A stretch of 64,000 nt of DNA from Mycolicibacterium sp. CR10 (GTDB taxonomy: Bacteria; Actinomycetota; Actinomycetes; Mycobacteriales; Mycobacteriaceae): assembly GCF_005222675.1 (NCBI RefSeq), contig NZ_STGE01000066.1, forward strand, positions 1-64,000. Reading direction: 5' to 3'. The position numbers were made by a program, and so were the translations under genes. Positions 51,184 through 60,195 of this stretch are shown here, in pieces; within the stretch, counting starts at the first letter, position 1; the number at the start of each line of letters is the position of its first letter. The notes below the pieces were generated by a model that was not told the DNA's origin, did not search any database, and worked only from the letters and a program-made list of their open reading frames with translations.

Positions 51184-53865
51184 TCAGACGGCGACCAACT
51201 CGTCCACCGGGGCTGGCGGAGTGGGGTTGGGGCCCTGGTTGGTCCCCTTCGTGGTGGTCGGCAACGTCACCTCGACGCTCTGGACGTTGATGTAGCCGAA
51301 CTGCGTGATGTTGAAGAACGGCGTCGCGGTGGTGAAGATCTGCAGTTCGAGCTCGCTGTCCGGCCCCACCGTGTAGGCGATGTCGCTCAAATCGATCGTG
51401 GCGGTCTGATCCCGGCCGTTCAGCGTGACCGGGACCGGGCTGACGATGTTGCCGACGACCAGGCCGGTGGACTTGTCGACCACCTGTGCGTAGATGTGGC
51501 GGCTGGTGCCCAGGCCGTTGTACTCGATCACCACGCGGGGCGCACCGACGACGTTGGTCTCCTCGAGCGGGTTCTGCAACGCGATGGTGACGGCGTTGCT
51601 CGCGATGGATCCGTCCCCCAACGAGTACGGCAACGGAACCTCCGGGTTGGGACCGGAGCCGCCGACGAGCGGGATGATCGGCAGAAACTTGCCGGTGTCC
51701 CACACCGTCGGGGGAACCTTCCCCGGATCGTCGTAGAAGCCGCTGTCGGTGGGCGACACCGTGGAGGTCCACCGGTTCCCGTCCTGATCGGTCCACTCGA
51801 AGACGTTGTCGTCAATACTGCCGTCGTCCTTGACGAACCGGTCCATCCACTCGAGGGTCTCACCCAGCACCCAGACGTCGTCGGCCTCGGGATTGCCCTG
51901 TCCCGGAAGGCAGCTGCCGTGCCCGCCGCAGTACCAGAGCAGCTTCACGTTTTCGTTCTCGGCGAGCAGGCCGTTGTTGATGATGGACTGCTGCAACGGG
52001 AACAACACGTCGACCGTGCCCTGGATGATCAGGGTGGGCGCCGAGATACCCCGCACCGTCTGGCCGGGGCCGCTGGTCTGGAGCAGTTGAAGCTGACCGG
52101 GGGTGAGGATCCCCAGCGATGCGCCGGTGAGGATGCCGCCGTAGATCTGTGGGTTGATCCTGGCACCCGTTTCCACGAGACCCAGCAACAGCAGTGCGGA
52201 GTAAGAGGTGCGGAACGCCTCGTCCGGGTAGAGCGAACTCGGCAGCGTGTTCCAGGCCCAGCCCGGCGCGATGGCGTCGACCCTGTTGTCTCCGGCTGCG
52301 GTGACGAACTGGATGCCGCCGCCGTAGGAGACCCCGACCATTCCCATCGTGGGATCGTTTGCTCCGTCGAGTTCGACACCGTCGAGGCCGGCCGCCCAGC
52401 TGATCAACTCCGAGACGTCTTGCCCTTCGTACTGCGGGCTGTCGAGCTGAAGCACCCCGCCGGAGGCGAATTCGCCACGCGGATCCCAGGTTACGACGTT
52501 GTAGCCGGTCTGCCGGAACGTCGAGACAAAGGCGTTCGCCGGGTCGATGGAACCCGCCTGCGCCAGCCCGGGCCCGTAGAAGATGGTTTCGTACCCAGGA
52601 TTGCCGTCGTCCGGATTACCGGTGGCGATCGCCGGGAAGAAGTTGGTGCTGATCTGGGTGCCGTCCCACGACGTCACGAAGGTGGTGTAAGCGATCGGGG
52701 TGTCCGCGGGCGTGCGCAACGCATCGATGTCGACCAGGATGTCCTGCCTCGTGGCGGTGCCGATCAGCGGCGCCAGGAAGGTGTTGATGCCCGGAATCTG
52801 CTGCAGCGTCATGATGATCGGCGCGATGAGCGACGATCCCACGATCGGCAGGCCCACCAGGAAGTTGGTGAACTGGGTGTTCTGGGCAACGAGGATCGAG
52901 AACGTCTCCTCACCCGACGGCCCGTTGGTACTGTCCTCCGGCGCGAACGGCAGGAACCTGAACGCGCCCGTCGTCGGATCGAGGGTGAGTTTTCCGCCCT
53001 TGCTCGGATCCTTGACGATCGTGAACATGGACCCGTCCGGGGTCGTGCAGGTGGGGCCGACAACGCAGCCGGTGATGACACCCTCGGTCACGCCGACCAA
53101 CGGGGGCGCGACGTCGAGCGTCTGCTGCGCTGACAGCTCACGTCGCGTGCCGGCGAGCAGCAGCAGATCGGTGACCGAACCGCCGATCGGCACCCCCCCG
53201 TCGCCGGTGGAGAACGGGTTGAGAGCGTCGTCGATGGCGGTCAGCACATCGACCACCACCGGTGTGGCGGCGGTGGTCGCCGCCGCGGCCGCGTCTTCGA
53301 CGGCCGCCTCCGGCGGTGTCCACAACGTCGTCACCGTCGTCGGGGCCGGGGTCGCCTCGCGGACCGCTGCCACGCGCGGGCTTTCCAGCCATGCGCGGAC
53401 CTGGGGATCCTGCACCGCAGGCGTGGTCTCGGCGTCGGCGTCGGCCACAGCCGTTGCCTTCTGCGAAGACGGGCCTGCCACTTCGTTCGTCGCGTCGTCG
53501 CGGTGCTTGCGCCGCTCGCCGGCGCGGACGGTGGTCGACTCGTCGGCCTCCTGCTCGTCGACGGCGTCCCCGTCGTCGGTCGCGTCCTCGGCGTCCTCAT
53601 CGACGGTCGCGTCGTCGGCCTCTTCGTCCGTCCCGGCGGCCGGGTCGTCGCTGCCCTCGCCGCCGGCAGGCGACATGCGATCAGCACCGGCGCCCCCGTC
53701 GTCCGCCGGTGCCTTCGTGTCGCCGCTTTCAGCCGACGTCTTCGCCGGTTTCGCAGTGTCCGTGTCGTCCGCGTAGGCCACCCCCTGCCCGGTGAAGATC
53801 GCGGCGCCCACGCCCAGCGCGATCGCCAACCCGCCAACCCGACCGACATATGTAGCAGCACTCAT
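51184..53865 (-). CDS. Secreted alpha/beta hydrolase (X-Pro peptidase/CocE S15-like) with acidic N-terminal linker
   Basis: An 893-aa exported hydrolase. ATG 53865 has GGAGGG 7 bases upstream and starts a signal peptide (GLAIALGVGAAIFTGQGVAY). Residues about 30-230 are a long acidic, disordered linker. The catalytic domain (about 370-700) has the nucleophile elbow GVSYGGG, and the C-terminal region (about 750-880) is the beta-sandwich seen in S15/CocE enzymes (IEYNGLGTSRHIYAQVVD). Typical substrates are peptides or acyl esters; none is certain here. It ends 30 bases from the tRNA-Arg on the other strand. Confidence 0.75.
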   Translation of the reverse strand: MSAATYVGRVGGLAIALGVGAAIFTGQGVAYADDTDTAKPAKTSAESGDTKAPADDGGAGADRMSPAGGEGSDDPAAGTDEEADDATVDEDAEDATDDGDAVDEQEADESTTVRAGERRKHRDDATNEVAGPSSQKATAVADADAETTPAVQDPQVRAWLESPRVAAVREATPAPTTVTTLWTPPEAAVEDAAAAATTAATPVVVDVLTAIDDALNPFSTGDGGVPIGGSVTDLLLLAGTRRELSAQQTLDVAPPLVGVTEGVITGCVVGPTCTTPDGSMFTIVKDPSKGGKLTLDPTTGAFRFLPFAPEDSTNGPSGEETFSILVAQNTQFTNFLVGLPIVGSSLIAPIIMTLQQIPGINTFLAPLIGTATRQDILVDIDALRTPADTPIAYTTFVTSWDGTQISTNFFPAIATGNPDDGNPGYETIFYGPGLAQAGSIDPANAFVSTFRQTGYNVVTWDPRGEFASGGVLQLDSPQYEGQDVSELISWAAGLDGVELDGANDPTMGMVGVSYGGGIQFVTAAGDNRVDAIAPGWAWNTLPSSLYPDEAFRTSYSALLLLGLVETGARINPQIYGGILTGASLGILTPGQLQLLQTSGPGQTVRGISAPTLIIQGTVDVLFPLQQSIINNGLLAENENVKLLWYCGGHGSCLPGQGNPEADDVWVLGETLEWMDRFVKDDGSIDDNVFEWTDQDGNRWTSTVSPTDSGFYDDPGKVPPTVWDTGKFLPIIPLVGGSGPNPEVPLPYSLGDGSIASNAVTIALQNPLEETNVVGAPRVVIEYNGLGTSRHIYAQVVDKSTGLVVGNIVSPVPVTLNGRDQTATIDLSDIAYTVGPDSELELQIFTTATPFFNITQFGYINVQSVEVTLPTTTKGTNQGPNPTPPAPVDELVAV

Positions 53866-54035
53866 GTCTTGACCCTCCGCGAGCAGCACCGGAAACGGGG
53901 CGAACACTACGCCGGGGACGACCGGCCAGCGGTAGATTCAGGCGATCGGTTTGTGACGGCGTCAATTGTCTTCGACGTGCTCAAACGGCATCGCCCCGAC
54001 AGCTTGGGACGGTCATCGAGTGCTGGCGAAATCCT

Positions 54036-54290
54036 CTGTCGATAGGGTTCCAGCGGGCCGTCGTCATCAAGGAACTCGATCCCGCGCTGGTGGCTGCGGT
54101 CGACAGGACCCACGACATCTACAACCGCCCCCACACCCGCTACGACCGCACGCTGCGGTACTTCGCGATGGTCGCGTTCGACGACAGCCGCTCGACCACG
54201 AAGGCCGCCGACGTATTGGTGAAGGTCCACTCCAAAGCCGTCGGCGACGACCCCGTGACCGGTAAGCGCTGGGAGATAGGCGACTCGACA
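54036..54290 (+). pseudogene. Fragment of a DUF2236/MpaB-family oxygenase gene
   Basis: The frame reads GFQRAVVIKELDPALVAAVD, RTHDIYNRPHTRYDRTLRYF and ADVLVKVHSKAVGDDPVTGK, an internal piece of the DUF2236 (mycobacterial MpaB-like) family. It has no start codon in the right place and loses the family at about 54270, where the expected continuation (YDANDP...WIHLTAWHS) is absent. It joins directly to an unrelated fragment in another frame. A gene remnant. Confidence 0.65.
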
Positions 54291-54439
54291 CCGTGCTGCC
54301 CGTTCTCACCGAGGTGTTCTTCGGGATCTGTGAGGCCTCGGTACGCATGATGCTTGACGGATCGCAGTCGTGGACACCCGAGGGCCTCGCACCCATCGTC
54401 GGCGGCGCAGCGTATCGCGCCCTACGGGCACGCGCCTGA
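54266..54439 (+). pseudogene. C-terminal remnant of a TetR-like regulator gene
   Basis: In the next frame the sequence reads LDTVLPVLTEVFFGICEASV and then RMMLDGSQSWTPEGLAPIVG before TGA at 54437-54439. Its composition is that of a real protein end and resembles ligand-domain ends of TetR-family regulators. The upstream part, including any HTH, is missing, as a stop at 54263 closes the frame. Confidence 0.5.
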
Positions 54440-54534
54440 TCTTCGCGCGCAGCGAATCTGCGGCCCGTCGCGCATGGACCTCACTGGAGTTCTTCCTCGC
54501 CGAGTGCTTCGGAGCGAATCCTGCAGCGCACTGA
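54424..54534 (+). pseudogene. Possible C-terminal remnant of a dienelactone-hydrolase-like gene
   Basis: A third frame reads TGTRLIFARSESAARRAWTS and LEFFLAECFGANPAAH before TGA. The pattern of SAA, RAW and LEFF resembles the last helix of dienelactone hydrolases. It is short and the match is by eye only. Confidence 0.35.
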
Positions 54535-54604
54535 CCACAACGCTCGCGCTTCCGGGCGGTTAGGGATACCGTGCTAGCCGTAGTCTCGGGAGGAAGCGCG
54601 CACG

Positions 54605-56002
54605 ATGAGCAACGGCCGCAAAGCCGCAAGAATCAGCAGGACGGCCGTCAGCTTCGTCGCATTCGGGGTCGCGGCGGCGGTCGGTGGAGTAGCGGCCACG
54701 CACCCCGCATCCATCTCGACATCGCTCGTCGACCTGACCGCGCTCATCGTCGTCGGCAGCTCCACCAACCCCGACGGCACAGGCAACGAGAACTTCTTCG
54801 ACGGCTTGTTCAACAAGGCTCCCTACAATCCGGGCGGCCAATCGGGGCCCGACCTGATCGGCGTCAACTTCCTCGGCGGACCCAACGCCATCAGCGACGC
54901 GTTGCAAGCCAACTCCGGCGAGGACAACGCCGTCCTGTCGTCGGGCTGGGGTGCCGCGAACGCGAGCCTGCTGCTGAACCGCCTCGACCGCAACGAAGAC
55001 CCCGCGCTACCGAAAACGGTCTTCATCCTCGACAACAACGTCTCCCGTCCCGATGGCGGGTTCGGCACCCGCTACCCGCTATTCGCCCTGATCGGGGTAA
55101 ACCCGTTCCCCTCACCAACGGACACCGCCGCCAAGGCCGTCATCGATACCGCGTATCAGTACAACTACAACTCGAACGCGCCGGCAGACCTGCTCAACAT
55201 CGTCGCCCACGTCAACTCCCTGGTCGCCTACCTTTACGGGTATCGGGGTCAGGACGGTGTGGACCTGCCGGTGGACGCCGACGGCAATCCGACGGTGTCG
55301 TGTGGGAGCGCCAACACCTGCGCCGTGCTGGCCAGCGGCGGTCACGCATTGGCGTGCAACGACGCCCGATGCGCGACACCCGCCGGGGACCGGGTGGTTG
55401 CGTACGTGACGAAGCGCGGAAACACCACCTACGTCACCTACACCGTCGACGAGCTTCCGCTTGCGCGGTTGATCCGGGACATCGTTCCATTCGGCGGGGC
55501 GATCGCCGACCTCACCGAACCGCTGCTCAAGCTCATCGTCGACTCCGCCTACTACGACGCGAACCCGATACCGTCCGACCCCAGCCGCTACCGGCCGGCG
55601 CGCCTCGGGCCGTCGCTGGGCGAGCTCGTCAGCACCGTGTCCAAGGTGCCCGGAGCCATTCAGGAGGGCCTGGAGTCGTTGTCCGACAACGCTTCCGAGG
55701 AGCAGACCCAGCTGGTGGCAGGCGACGCCGCACCGGAACCCGATCCCGATCCGCATGTGAGTTCGACGTCCCGGACCGAGCACACGCTACCGGACGAGGT
55801 CTCGGTCGACGGCAGCGACGATGAAGAGCCGACGATGTCGGAAAGCGTTTCGGCAGAACGGGATTCAGACATAGATGAGACAGAAGCCCCGGCGTCGGAT
55901 GATTCCGGAGACTCCGACACGAGCGGCGCCGGCGACGCCGACACCAGCGCCGCTGGCGACACTGGCGACACTGGCGACACTGGCGACACTGGCGACGAGT
56001 AG
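54605..56002 (+). CDS. Secreted PE-PPE-domain (alpha/beta hydrolase-like) protein
   Basis: A 465-aa exported protein. Residues 8-35 are a signal sequence (TAVSFVAFGVAAAVGGVAAT). The PE-PPE domain (PF08237, a cutinase-like serine hydrolase fold) is seen in TALIVVGSSTNPDGTGN, YQYNYNSNAPADLLNIVAHV and YLYGYRGQDGV. Although PE-PPE domains often follow PE or PPE modules, this one has none. A classic GxSxG was not obvious, so activity is uncertain. The last 100 residues are an acidic tail ending in GDT repeats encoded by four 9-bp units at 55955-55990. It lies downstream of broken genes. Confidence 0.78.
   Translation: MSNGRKAARISRTAVSFVAFGVAAAVGGVAATHPASISTSLVDLTALIVVGSSTNPDGTGNENFFDGLFNKAPYNPGGQSGPDLIGVNFLGGPNAISDALQANSGEDNAVLSSGWGAANASLLLNRLDRNEDPALPKTVFILDNNVSRPDGGFGTRYPLFALIGVNPFPSPTDTAAKAVIDTAYQYNYNSNAPADLLNIVAHVNSLVAYLYGYRGQDGVDLPVDADGNPTVSCGSANTCAVLASGGHALACNDARCATPAGDRVVAYVTKRGNTTYVTYTVDELPLARLIRDIVPFGGAIADLTEPLLKLIVDSAYYDANPIPSDPSRYRPARLGPSLGELVSTVSKVPGAIQEGLESLSDNASEEQTQLVAGDAAPEPDPDPHVSSTSRTEHTLPDEVSVDGSDDEEPTMSESVSAERDSDIDETEAPASDDSGDSDTSGAGDADTSAAGDTGDTGDTGDTGDE
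55955..55990 (+). repeat. Four 9-bp tandem repeats at the end of the PE-PPE-domain gene
   Basis: The unit ggcgacact is repeated four times without mismatch, encoding GDT repeats just before the stop codon. Confidence 0.9.
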
Positions 56003-56009
56003 CCCCGTC

Positions 56010-56513
56010 TCAGGAGTTCTCGGCGATCCACTTCGCGGTGAAGCGCTGAAGCGCTGAAAACTGTGGGCCCAGCAGCCGCCCGATCAGGGCCTCGATCTTG
56101 CCGCCGACCAACGGGACCTTGAACTCCACGGTCGCCGTGCACTCCAGCAGCGAGCCGGTATGCGCCGGCGACAACAGTGCTATGCCGCGCCCGGACCCCG
56201 GCGCTCCATACGTGGCGATACCCACCTCGCCGCGGACCACGCCGCCGCCGATCGGACTCCACGTCTCGTCCTGGACCACTTTCCAGTCGCGGGGGAAGAA
56301 CTTGGCGATCGGCCCGGGTAGCCCGTCGGGGCGCAGGTTATGAACCATTGTCACCGTGACGGAACCGTCGGTTCCGATCGTCAGCGACTCCAGCTTGCCG
56401 AAGCCCCCCCCGGCCGCCATCCGCGCCACCCAGTAGTCCTCTTCGGTGAACGCCCAGTGAATCTGCTCGACGCTGGCCGAGGACTCCACCGAGAAGTCGA
56501 CTGATCGTGGCAT
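56010..56513 (-). CDS. DUF2505-family protein
   Basis: A 167-aa cytoplasmic protein with the START-like helix-grip fold expected for DUF2505. Features are the N-terminal MPRSVDFSVESSASVEQIHW, the middle RPDGLPGPIAKFFPRDWKVV and the C-terminal amphipathic helix LLGPQFSALQRFTAKWIAEN. Members bind hydrophobic ligands by analogy; the role is unknown. Convergent with the PE-PPE-domain gene; a putative promoter lies about 180 bases upstream. Confidence 0.88.
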   Translation of the reverse strand: MPRSVDFSVESSASVEQIHWAFTEEDYWVARMAAGGGFGKLESLTIGTDGSVTVTMVHNLRPDGLPGPIAKFFPRDWKVVQDETWSPIGGGVVRGEVGIATYGAPGSGRGIALLSPAHTGSLLECTATVEFKVPLVGGKIEALIGRLLGPQFSALQRFTAKWIAENS

Positions 56514-56874
56514 GGGCCCTCGCTATCGCTCTCGAATCCGGCGGGAATTGCTTCGCAATCGGTATAGCCCGTTAACGTCCGAGCCGCGACAATCGGCGCA
56601 CATTCGCAGACCCTCCCGAATCTGAAATCTTCGTCACCAACCGGCGGCGGCAGGCTCTTGACCGGCGAAAACCGCAACGTCACCGTACAACGAATCTACG
56701 ATTCTTTACATGTCTGTCAATAGGAGCGACTAGGCTAGCTGCACAGATAAGAGCGTCTCAGCCGGATGGGCCGCAAGAGATCGCCGGCGCGCGGGGTGTG
56801 CGGGAAATCCCTTCCCTTGCAACCATATTCAGCCGACCTTCTCGCCTCATACTCTTGAGAAGAGGTGACCCGAC
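56514..56874. other. Divergent non-coding region between DUF2505 and the lipid locus
   Basis: No gene is convincing. It holds the putative leftward promoter at 56693-56720 and, near the right end, TACTCT (56850-56855), a possible -10 for the rightward lipid locus. The stretch 56700-56760 is unusually AT-rich for this genome. Confidence 0.5.
56693..56720 (-). promoter_or_regulatory. Putative sigma-A promoter for the DUF2505 gene
   Basis: On the minus strand TTGACA (56715-56720) and TAGATT (56693-56698) are separated by 16 bases. The leader to the DUF2505 start would be about 170 bases. Confidence 0.4.
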
Positions 56875-57006
56875 GTGGGCGAAGCACCCGCAGCGGCTGT
56901 TGCTGAAATTACAGCTGCCCGCCCACACGCCGCTACCGGAGACGGCCGGGAGTTCCTCGGCACGGACGACCACCGCCCCGGCTTCCGCCACAGCCTGGAG
57001 TGCTAG
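56875..57006 (+). CDS. Possible 43-aa coupled leader ORF before mmpL
   Basis: GTG 56875 starts a 43-codon frame (MGEAPAAAVAEITAARPHAA...) whose TAG overlaps the mmpL GTG by one base (TAGTG). An AGAGG site lies 9-10 bases upstream of its start. This geometry suits translational coupling to mmpL, which has no good ribosome binding site of its own. The peptide has no recognisable domain and may serve only to deliver ribosomes. Confidence 0.3.
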   Translation: MGEAPAAAVAEITAARPHAATGDGREFLGTDDHRPGFRHSLEC

Positions 57007-60000
57007 TGCGCTGGCCGACGAGGTCACCGGCACCGCCCAAGCCGGAGAGGACCAACACCCCCGGACCGCGCGGTGTTTTCCAGTGGCTGGGCGACTTCGT
57101 CGTGCGGTGGCCGTGGGTCGTCGTCGGGCTGTGGGTGGCGATGGCCGTCCTTTTGCCGCCGTTGTTCCCGAACCTGGCGGAGGTGATCCAGAAGCAGCCG
57201 ACCTCCCCACTGCCCGCGAATGCGCCAGCAATGGTCGCCAGCGAACAGATGGCCCGGGCATTTCCGGATTCCGGCAGCGAGGACAACGTGCTGCTGGTCC
57301 TCCTGACCAACGACGAGGGCCTCGGGCCCGGCGACGAGAAGGTCTACCGCACACTCGTCGACCGCCTGAACCGCAACGTCCAAGACGTCGTGATGCTGCA
57401 GGATTTCGTGTCCACGCCTCCGTTGAAGGAGACGCTGAGCAGCGAGGACGGCAAGGCCTGGATCCTCCCCGTCGGCTTGGCCGGCGAGTGGGGTTCGGAG
57501 GAGTCCAACGATGCGTACACGCGGGTCGCGGACATCGTCAAAAACACTGTCGAGGGAACGACACTCACGGCGAACCTGACCGGAACAGCGGCGACGGTCG
57601 CCGATTTCATGGCCATCAGTGTGACCGATCAGGTTCGGATCGAGCTCGCGATCATCGTCCTGCTGTTCGTGATCTTGCTGATCATCTACCGAAACCCGAT
57701 CACGATGCTGTTGCCGTTGATCACCATCGGGTTCGCACTGGCGCTGTCACAGACGGTTCTGGCCGGAGTGTCCCAGTTCGGCCTCGCGGTCTCGACCCAG
57801 ACGATCGTGTTCCTCAGCGGGATGATCGCCGGAGCGGGAACCGATTACGCCGTTTTCCTCATCAGCCGCTATCACGATTACCTCCGCCACGGAGCGAGCT
57901 CGGATGAAGCGGTGAAACGGGCGCTGAGCTCCATCGGCAAGGTGATCGCCGCGTCCGCCGGGACAGTCGGTCTGACATTTCTGGGGATGACCTTCACCCG
58001 ATTGGAACTGTTCTCCACGACCGGCCCGGCGTTGGCGATCGGAATCGGCGTGGCCTTCGTCGCCGCGGTGACGTTGCTGCCCGCCATCATCGTGCTCACC
58101 GGACGCCGCGGGTGGATCAAGCCCCGGCGAGATCTCACCACTCGCTTCTGGCGGCGATCCGGAATACGCATCGTGCGCCGCCCCAGGACCAATCTGGTCG
58201 CCAGCTTGATCGTGCTGCTGCTGTTGGCAGGGTGCCTGGGCGTGGTCCGCTACAACTACGACGACCGCAAGGCCCTGCCGCAGGGTGTCGAGAGTTCCGT
58301 CGGATATGCCGCGATGGAACGGCATTTCGATCTGAGCTCGATGATCCCCCAGTACCTGCTGATTCAGTCCCCGCACGACCTGCGCACGCCTCAGGGGCTT
58401 GCGGACATGGAACAGATGGTCCAGCGGGTGAGCCAGTTGCCGGGTATCGCAGCAGTGCGGGGTGTCACCCGGCCCGACGGGAAGCCCCTCGATGCCGCCA
58501 GCACGACGCGCCAGGCCGGCGAGATCGGCCAACGGCTCGGCGACGCGTCCGTCCTCATCAAGGACCGTAACGAGGACCTGAACACGCTGGCATCGGGCTC
58601 CGACCAGTTGGCCGACGGCCTCAACACCCTCCGAGACCAGATCACCAAACTCGTCTCCGGCATCAGCGGCATCCTCGATCTTCTCCAGTCCATCCAGAGC
58701 CAGTTCGGCGGCGCCACCACATTTGGCCAGCTGGGCGACACCGACCGTCTCGTCGGCGGCATGAATTCCCTCGGCGACACGCTGCAGGCCACGTTCGGCG
58801 ACATGTCTAAGAACCTCGAGTGGCTCGACCCCGTGGTGATCGCGCTCGACGGCAGCCCGTACTGCAATACCACTCCCGTGTGCGTTGCCGCGCGCGACCA
58901 GTTCCGCCTGCTCCAGACCGCCCGCAACGACGGAACGCTCACCAAGCTCGCCGACCAGTTCAAGTCGACTGGACCGATGTCGAACCTGTCGCAGACAGTG
59001 AACAAGCTGACCTCGCTGGTGAAGTCGCTGACCGCCTCGCTGGGTTCGTCGCTGGGCCCGCTGGGCTCGTTGGGATCCCTGGGGGCCGGCGGAGCCGGCG
59101 GCGGCGGGCAATCTCCTCTGGGCGGGATGGAAGAAGGCCTCGACACCCTCGCCGACGGCGGTCGACAAGTCGCCGACGGAGTGCAACAGCTGGTCACCGA
59201 GACCAAGCGGATGGGCTCGGACCTCGGCGACGCGTCGGCGTTTCTGCTGGCGATGAAAAATGAGGCGGCGACGCCATCGATGGCGGGATTCTATATTCCT
59301 CCGGAGGTGCTGTCCTCAAAGGATTTCAAAGAAGCTGCCGCCTTTTTCATCTCTGACGATGGGCGCGTCGCGCGGTACCTGATTCAGACGGAGAGCAATC
59401 CATTCAGTACCGCGGCAATGGATCAGGTCAACGCCGTCACCAATACCGCTCGAGGAGCGCAACCGAACACCGTGCTCGCCGACGCCACGGTGTCGATGAC
59501 CGGCTATTCCGCCACCCTCAAAGATGCGCGCGACTACTACAACCACGACATCCGCTTCATCATCGTCCTGACGATTCTCGTCGTGTTGTTCATTTTGATC
59601 GCGCTGTTGCGAGCGATTGTCGCGCCGCTGTATTTGATCGCCTCGGTGATCATTTCCTATTTGGCGGCGCTCGGTATCGGCGTGGTCGTATTTCAATTCA
59701 TACTGGGCCAGGAATTGCATTGGAGTGTGCCGGGGCTGGCGTTCATCATTTTGGTGGCCATGGGTGCGGATTACAACATGTTGCTCATTTCCCGTATTCG
59801 TGATGAGTCGCCGCGTGGCATCCGCTCCGGCGTCATCCGTACGGTCGGATCCACCGGTGGTGTGATCACCGCGGCCGGTCTCATCTTCGCGGCCTCGATG
59901 TTCGGTCTGCTGTTCTCCAGCATCAGCACCAACGTCCAGGCGGGCTTCGTCGTCGGGATCGGAATCCTGCTGGACACCTTCTTGGTTCGGACGGTCACCG

Positions 60001-60116
60001 TGCCGGCGACCGCCGTTCTGGTCGGGCGGGCGAACTGGTGGCCGTCGAAATGGCGCCCGCACACACCGCCGCCCAGGAAACCGACCGAACAGCTGTCGGC
60101 GTCCGAGGCAGGGTGA
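57006..60116 (+). CDS. MmpL/RND-family lipid transporter
   Basis: A 1036-aa inner-membrane transporter of the MMPL group, which exports mycobacterial envelope lipids. Layout is typical: first helix (WPWVVVGLWVAMAVLLPPLF), periplasmic domain, five helices with GAGTDYAVFLISRYHDYLR (proton-relay Asp-Tyr pair), a long periplasmic loop (about 400-840) with coiled-coil repeats and a Gly/Leu/Ser-rich stretch (SLGSLGAGGAGGGGQ), and five more helices with MGADYNMLLISRIRDE. GTG 57006 is preferred for its overlap with the leader ORF; GTG 57000 is also possible. Followed by methyltransferase, MbtH-like and polyketide synthase genes, so its cargo is probably the lipid they build. Confidence 0.9.
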   Translation: MRWPTRSPAPPKPERTNTPGPRGVFQWLGDFVVRWPWVVVGLWVAMAVLLPPLFPNLAEVIQKQPTSPLPANAPAMVASEQMARAFPDSGSEDNVLLVLLTNDEGLGPGDEKVYRTLVDRLNRNVQDVVMLQDFVSTPPLKETLSSEDGKAWILPVGLAGEWGSEESNDAYTRVADIVKNTVEGTTLTANLTGTAATVADFMAISVTDQVRIELAIIVLLFVILLIIYRNPITMLLPLITIGFALALSQTVLAGVSQFGLAVSTQTIVFLSGMIAGAGTDYAVFLISRYHDYLRHGASSDEAVKRALSSIGKVIAASAGTVGLTFLGMTFTRLELFSTTGPALAIGIGVAFVAAVTLLPAIIVLTGRRGWIKPRRDLTTRFWRRSGIRIVRRPRTNLVASLIVLLLLAGCLGVVRYNYDDRKALPQGVESSVGYAAMERHFDLSSMIPQYLLIQSPHDLRTPQGLADMEQMVQRVSQLPGIAAVRGVTRPDGKPLDAASTTRQAGEIGQRLGDASVLIKDRNEDLNTLASGSDQLADGLNTLRDQITKLVSGISGILDLLQSIQSQFGGATTFGQLGDTDRLVGGMNSLGDTLQATFGDMSKNLEWLDPVVIALDGSPYCNTTPVCVAARDQFRLLQTARNDGTLTKLADQFKSTGPMSNLSQTVNKLTSLVKSLTASLGSSLGPLGSLGSLGAGGAGGGGQSPLGGMEEGLDTLADGGRQVADGVQQLVTETKRMGSDLGDASAFLLAMKNEAATPSMAGFYIPPEVLSSKDFKEAAAFFISDDGRVARYLIQTESNPFSTAAMDQVNAVTNTARGAQPNTVLADATVSMTGYSATLKDARDYYNHDIRFIIVLTILVVLFILIALLRAIVAPLYLIASVIISYLAALGIGVVVFQFILGQELHWSVPGLAFIILVAMGADYNMLLISRIRDESPRGIRSGVIRTVGSTGGVITAAGLIFAASMFGLLFSSISTNVQAGFVVGIGILLDTFLVRTVTVPATAVLVGRANWWPSKWRPHTPPPRKPTEQLSASEAG

Positions 60117-60195
60117 CCCATGGCGGACTACCCATGCCTGGAAGTCGTTGGCGACGGCCGGTGTTCAGGCGACACCGATCGGTGAGGAGGACATC

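Noticed and set aside
51496..53133. 545-codon open frame on the plus strand
   Set aside because: Antisense to the secreted hydrolase gene, Arg/Gly/His-rich, no family.
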